This document shows, piece by piece, positions 40,821-43,660 of a DNA stretch of 43,660 nt. How positions within the stretch are numbered: position 1 is the stretch's first letter; every line of letters starts with the position of its first letter. Origin of the DNA: a virus; the IMG/VR virus record IMGVR_UViG_3300033153_004456, positions 1-43,660 of that record. One strand, 5' to 3'. The notes beneath the pieces were generated by a model. That model searched no databases, was not told the DNA's origin, and saw only the letters and a list, made by a program, of their open reading frames with translations. The position numbers were made by a program, and so were the translations under genes.

Positions 40821-41211
40821 AAGAAATCTTTAGTCCTGGTGGTAGTTTTATTTTTTGGTCAACATCTTGTTTATCACGCCAGCCGCAAACATTCATCATA
40901 GTGCGCCACGCAAAGCTTGCGTTATAACGATCTTGGATGGCATTAATGGCTAAAAACTGTTCCTGTTTTAACTTCGCTATCTTATAGGCTTCGGAAAAGT
41001 TTGGATGGACTGAAACCCACTCGTGCATAGTATCTTGATTAATTCCAATGCTTAAACAGAAATCTATGAGAAACGGAGGGTCACAAGCGCTGCCTTTTTT
41101 ATCTGTACGTGGAATTGAAAAAAAATCAATTATAGCTTGGCAATACTCTGGTTTATATTTCGTTGGTCGCCCCATTTTTTTGTAGTCTTTTGGGTCTTTC
41201 TTAGCTGTCAT
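40807..41211 (-). CDS. terS: Terminase small subunit
   Basis: The protein has 134 residues. MGRPTKYKPEYCQAII at the start (helix-turn-helix region with GRPTKY), a W-V-HPNFSEAY-AK-KQEQF segment and the conclusion NASFAWRTMMNVCGWRDK are conserved in phage DNA-packaging small subunits. It recognises pac or cos DNA and passes it to the large subunit, whose gene overlaps its 3' end by 14 bases. Confidence 0.8.
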   Translation of the reverse strand: MTAKKDPKDYKKMGRPTKYKPEYCQAIIDFFSIPRTDKKGSACDPPFLIDFCLSIGINQDTMHEWVSVHPNFSEAYKIAKLKQEQFLAINAIQDRYNASFAWRTMMNVCGWRDKQDVDQKIKLPPGLKISFETE

Positions 41212-41244
41212 TTTTTACCCTCACACTCCATATCTTATCGTGTT

Positions 41245-41787
41245 TTAGAAATGATAAGCGATTCCATATGTTACCGTAACATAATCAACTCCATCCATAT
41301 CATTTAAACCCCATATATAACTACTCTCAAACCCGATTGAGATATTATCCTTAATAAAATAGTCAATACCTATTCCTGTTTTAGCGCACATGCCATTTTC
41401 TGATACTGATACAGACTGGCCAAGATATGATACATTAAGGTCACCTCGCATGAGTCCTGCACCGCCTGTAAGGTATGGCTTAACTTTGTCTCCGGCTGTA
41501 ATCTTAACGGCAAGCATTAATGTCTCAATGTCGGCCTCTGCGCTTATATCTCCATCTGTCCAAGTAAAACCAGGTAAATAATCATAGCTCAATTCAATGG
41601 ATATATTTTTATCAAATTTATAGCCGGTTTTTAGGTTTAACCCCTCGGTATTATCAAAATCCACATTTGTGTTAAAATCCTCAATAGCATAAGTACCGCC
41701 TACTCCAATATACATATCATTTGCGATAGCGTTGGAGTTAAACGCCAACACAATTACTGCGATAAGTAATGTAATGAGTTTTTTCAT
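41245..41787 (-). CDS. Outer-membrane beta-barrel protein
   Basis: The protein has 180 residues. Signal peptide to about residue 22 (MKKLITLLIAVIVLAFNSNAIA), then alternating beta strands (DMYIGVGGTYAI, KTGYKFDKNISIELSY, GLNLK) and a C-terminal ITYGIAYHF-type end with final Phe. This is the architecture of an eight-stranded outer-membrane barrel of the OmpA/Opa/Ail class. In a phage it may alter the host surface, as Lom does in lambda. GAGAGG precedes the start. Confidence 0.75.
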   Translation of the reverse strand: MKKLITLLIAVIVLAFNSNAIANDMYIGVGGTYAIEDFNTNVDFDNTEGLNLKTGYKFDKNISIELSYDYLPGFTWTDGDISAEADIETLMLAVKITAGDKVKPYLTGGAGLMRGDLNVSYLGQSVSVSENGMCAKTGIGIDYFIKDNISIGFESSYIWGLNDMDGVDYVTVTYGIAYHF

Positions 41788-41800
41788 TTTAACCTCTCTT

Positions 41801-41902
41801 TTATAGTCTTTGCTTATGCATTGGAGCGCCGATAAATACCTCTCTTAGATTATGAGGTATCTTGTTGTATTCTTCAAGTATGAATGATCGGATAATGTTC
41901 AT
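41801..41902 (-). CDS. Small coupled peptide
   Basis: A 33-residue ORF (MNIIRSFILEEYNKIPHNL...) whose ATG overlaps the stop of the previous gene, with GAGAGGG upstream. Short, without a family, but its coupling and RBS support translation. Confidence 0.5.
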   Translation of the reverse strand: MNIIRSFILEEYNKIPHNLREVFIGAPMHKQRL

Positions 41903-42201
41903 ATATTGGCCCTCTCAATCTCTGCCTTTGAGTCGTCAAATATATTGACTTGCTTCATAAAACTCTGTGTCTCCTCTGCTTCAATGGAAATGTCGTCAAG
42001 AGGGATATAGCTGTATAGTGGATGATCTGTTTTGACAGATGGTAGCCCGGTTTTTGGGTTCGGATGAATGATTGCTTGTGATAGCGTAGTTGCAGTCTGG
42101 TGCATATTGTCACGCATAAATATTATGAGGGTACCGATAGGATGCTCTCTATTCCACACCCTGACTTGCTGAATGCGTTTTGATATCTCAACTATCTCCA
42201 T
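41899..42201 (-). CDS. Hypothetical leader gene of the late region
   Basis: A 100-residue soluble protein (MEIVEISKRIQQVRVWNREHP...). No recognised domain. It is the first minus-strand gene after the control region; AGGTGA precedes it. It could be an early-late switch factor, but nothing in the sequence proves this. Confidence 0.6.
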   Translation of the reverse strand: MEIVEISKRIQQVRVWNREHPIGTLIIFMRDNMHQTATTLSQAIIHPNPKTGLPSVKTDHPLYSYIPLDDISIEAEETQSFMKQVNIFDDSKAEIERANI

Positions 42202-42435
42202 ATATCACCTATGCCCCGGCCAGATAATCTCCCCGCAGAACCCCAGCCGGGGCTTAATGAAGGTTAGGCTACTAAAGTCTATAAATAGCCTACCTTACCC
42301 TTACTATACTCAGATAATGCTGTCAACAACAAATATCAATATTTTTGCATTTTACCTGCATTAAAACCAGCCATTAGACCTTTTTGTCAATCATATCAAC
42401 CTTTTAACTCATTTGCAATCTGCGAAACAGGCATG

Positions 42436-42445
42436 GCATTTTGCA
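42436..42445. promoter_or_regulatory. Operator-like site 1 (GCATTTTGCA)
   Basis: First of three copies of GCATTTTGCA within 90 bases, a near palindrome GCA-N4-TGC-like. It fits a dimeric repressor site. Confidence 0.45.
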
Positions 42446-42487
42446 CTGGTGTGTAACTATGTTATTTTATTAGATATTTTACATGCC

Positions 42488-42504
42488 ATTTGCATTTTGC
42501 AAAT
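42488..42504. promoter_or_regulatory. Operator-like site 2 (17-base palindrome)
   Basis: ATTTGCA-TTT-TGCAAAT is a perfect palindrome with a three-base centre, containing the GCATTTTGCA core. It is the strongest of the three sites. Confidence 0.55.
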
Positions 42505-42513
42505 TAGACCATA

Positions 42514-42523
42514 GCATTTTGCA
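42514..42523. promoter_or_regulatory. Operator-like site 3 (GCATTTTGCA)
   Basis: Third copy of the motif, 26 bases from the second site centre to centre, roughly helically phased. Partial half sites also occur at about 42345 and 42411. Confidence 0.45.
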
Positions 42524-42622
42524 AAAAAATAACTTATAACCAGGTTTTGATATTTAGCGATATAAATTATTATCCTTAATTAATTCCAATGTTTACAACT
42601 TATTTTGATGTTTTAGTGCAAC

Positions 42623-42649
42623 TTGGCACGGAAATCGCTTGTATATAAT
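42623..42649 (+). promoter_or_regulatory. Putative promoter for the plus-strand operon
   Basis: TTGGCA (42623-42628) and TATAAT (42644-42649) with a 15-base spacer, 40 bases before the first plus-strand start. GTGC and GCAC around the -35 make a short dyad. The spacing is slightly short for sigma-70. Confidence 0.5.
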
Positions 42650-42688
42650 TGCAAGAGCAAAAAACATTAATTCTAAGGGGGGTAAAAC

Positions 42689-42994
42689 ATGGATAACGAA
42701 ATTTGGGAAAATAGCGAGTTTTTAACGGCATGGGATGGTGAGGATAATTTAGAAAAAAATATCCGCTATAAATTACTGATAGTACCGCGCGGTGTTATTG
42801 ATGCAAATAGCGAGGAAGAGGATGCCCACCTATTGATCGGCATTGATAATTGCGGAGTGCGCAGAATTGATATATTAATGGATTTGGCATACGGGCGGAG
42901 GCTGGGCATAGACGATCCAAAAATCCTCGAATTAGCAGTAAAAAATGCCCCTGAAGAAGCAACCGAAATTATAAAACAATATATTGAGGATTGA
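42689..42994 (+). CDS. Hypothetical early protein
   Basis: A 101-residue acidic protein (MDNEIWENSEFLTAWDGEDN...). AAGGGGGG precedes it. It is the first gene of the plus operon; no domain is recognised. Confidence 0.65.
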   Translation: MDNEIWENSEFLTAWDGEDNLEKNIRYKLLIVPRGVIDANSEEEDAHLLIGIDNCGVRRIDILMDLAYGRRLGIDDPKILELAVKNAPEEATEIIKQYIED

Positions 42995-43041
42995 TCGCAG
43001 GACTGAGAAGTTAACCACTAACTAAAAAAAGGGGGGGAAAT

Positions 43042-43224
43042 ATGCCTGTATTGGAGAGAGTTAAAAACAAAAAACTTTATTGCTGCTACTGTACGGGAGC
43101 CGCAGTAGTAGATACGCAAAGCGGAGATGTGGTTTGTCTGGAGTGCGGTGAAATATTGAGAAGGGCTACCCTAGATGAACTAAACGAGTATCGGCAATTA
43201 ATTGAGGAGTTAACCACGCCATAA
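43042..43224 (+). CDS. TFIIB-like zinc-ribbon protein
   Basis: The protein has 60 residues. YCCYCTG and VVCLECGE, about 17 residues apart, form the C-x2-C/C-x2-C ribbon, similar to the N-terminal ribbons of transcription factors. AAAGGGGGGG precedes the start. A nucleic-acid or polymerase-binding role is plausible only. Confidence 0.65.
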   Translation: MPVLERVKNKKLYCCYCTGAAVVDTQSGDVVCLECGEILRRATLDELNEYRQLIEELTTP

Positions 43225-43285
43225 TAGAGGCTAATGACGAAGCTATTTTTAATGAGGATGTTTCAATAAATTTAAAGGGGGAATT

Positions 43286-43489
43286 ATGCAAATAATAGAA
43301 CACATCAAAAACCCGAACTACCCATGCCACATTTGCCGGAACTTAATAGCCAGGGACAGAATTAGGGTGGTGCTTAATGACTGGGCGACAATTACATTCG
43401 GAATATGCTATGCTTGCCAGACACTACCCGAATCAGGGGTGGTTGATATTATACTTAAAAGACAGTATAAGGCGGAGGTGATGAAATGA
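43286..43489 (+). CDS. Zinc-knuckle protein
   Basis: The protein has 67 residues: CHIC at about 14-17 and CYAC at about 42-45, with basic residues between. AAGGGGG is upstream. It ends ATGAAATGA, overlapping the next start by four bases. Confidence 0.65.
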   Translation: MQIIEHIKNPNYPCHICRNLIARDRIRVVLNDWATITFGICYACQTLPESGVVDIILKRQYKAEVMK

Positions 43490-43660
43490 AAAAAGAACTT
43501 GTATTAATCGCAGTTTATGGCCGGTCTAAAAAAAGAAAATATTGTGCCCATAAAGAATTTACACAGGGCTACAATACTGGTATTGATGGATTAATAGTTA
43601 CACTTGACCTTTTAAACGCAATATTTGGAAGTAAATACTACTCCTTAACCCATACGCATA
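43486..43660 (+). CDS. Truncated gene at the window end (5' part)
   Basis: 58 codons are visible (MKKELVLIAVYGRSKKRKYC...), with no stop before the end. GGAGGTG precedes the ATG. The remaining base fits the frame of the partial gene at 3-143, so the two could join into one gene if the window is circular. No family recognised. Confidence 0.6.
   Translation, partial: MKKELVLIAVYGRSKKRKYCAHKEFTQGYNTGIDGLIVTLDLLNAIFGSKYYSLTHTH

Larger units (their letters stand above)
42202..42688. promoter_or_regulatory. Divergent control region
   Basis: AT-rich, noncoding, between minus-strand late genes and plus-strand small genes. It contains a GC-rich inverted repeat GCCCCGGC/GCCGGGGC (42213-42220, 42246-42253), another inverted repeat TAGGCTA/TAGCCTA nearby (about 42264-42290), and the repeated motif GCATTTTGCA. 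No repressor gene is adjacent. Confidence 0.6.

Noticed and set aside
1-43660. tRNA or rRNA genes
   Set aside because: No cloverleaf or conserved rRNA stretch was noticed, though no covariance search could be run.

Overview
The window looks like the genome, or most of the genome, of an uncultured tailed phage of a Gram-negative host, AT-rich and gene-dense. About 36 kb on the minus strand (5546-42201) is a late module. Read in transcription order from the right it holds small leader genes, an outer-membrane beta-barrel, small and large terminase, accessory genes, portal, zinc-ribbon and hypothetical genes, scaffold, major capsid, decoration proteins, two head-tail adaptors, a large tail-tube or nozzle protein, tail fibre, internal or ejection-type proteins, a 2580-residue polyvalent protein, more virion surface proteins and a lysis cassette. 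The layout fits a podovirus-like phage: there is no tail sheath and no tape measure, and adaptors are followed directly by a nozzle-like protein.

The left 5.3 kb on the plus strand is different. It is an array of very small genes, each followed by an imperfect palindrome with all the hallmarks of an integron attC recombination site: R'' ending in AAC, R' starting with GTT, and inverted L''/L' arms that pair perfectly once two or three unpaired bases are allowed. In most units the first six bases of the cassette are the reverse complement of that same cassette's own R'', as expected of units that circularise by attC recombination. I count about fourteen sites. No integron integrase is visible. 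Several cargo genes belong to families typical of phages (Lar-like, DUF551-like, ASCH, an N6-adenine-methyltransferase-like protein, CxxC mini-proteins).

Other features stand out. The terminase intein carries a complete HNH endonuclease gene in a different reading frame, with its own ribosome binding site. The polyvalent protein is interrupted by a LAGLIDADG intein that has lost its C-terminal splicing region, so the host gene is split. There are footprints of other homing elements, and a virion protein with Val/Pro repeats like those of eukaryotic alveolins.

The right end (42.2-43.66 kb) is a divergent control region with palindromic operator-like sites and a plus-strand promoter, followed by small zinc-ribbon genes. 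The truncated gene at the right end and the truncated gene at the left end stay in one open frame if the ends are joined, so the window may be a complete circle. If so, the plus-strand operon runs from this promoter straight into the cassette array, and the element has no recognisable replication, integrase or repressor gene. If not, those genes lie outside the window.
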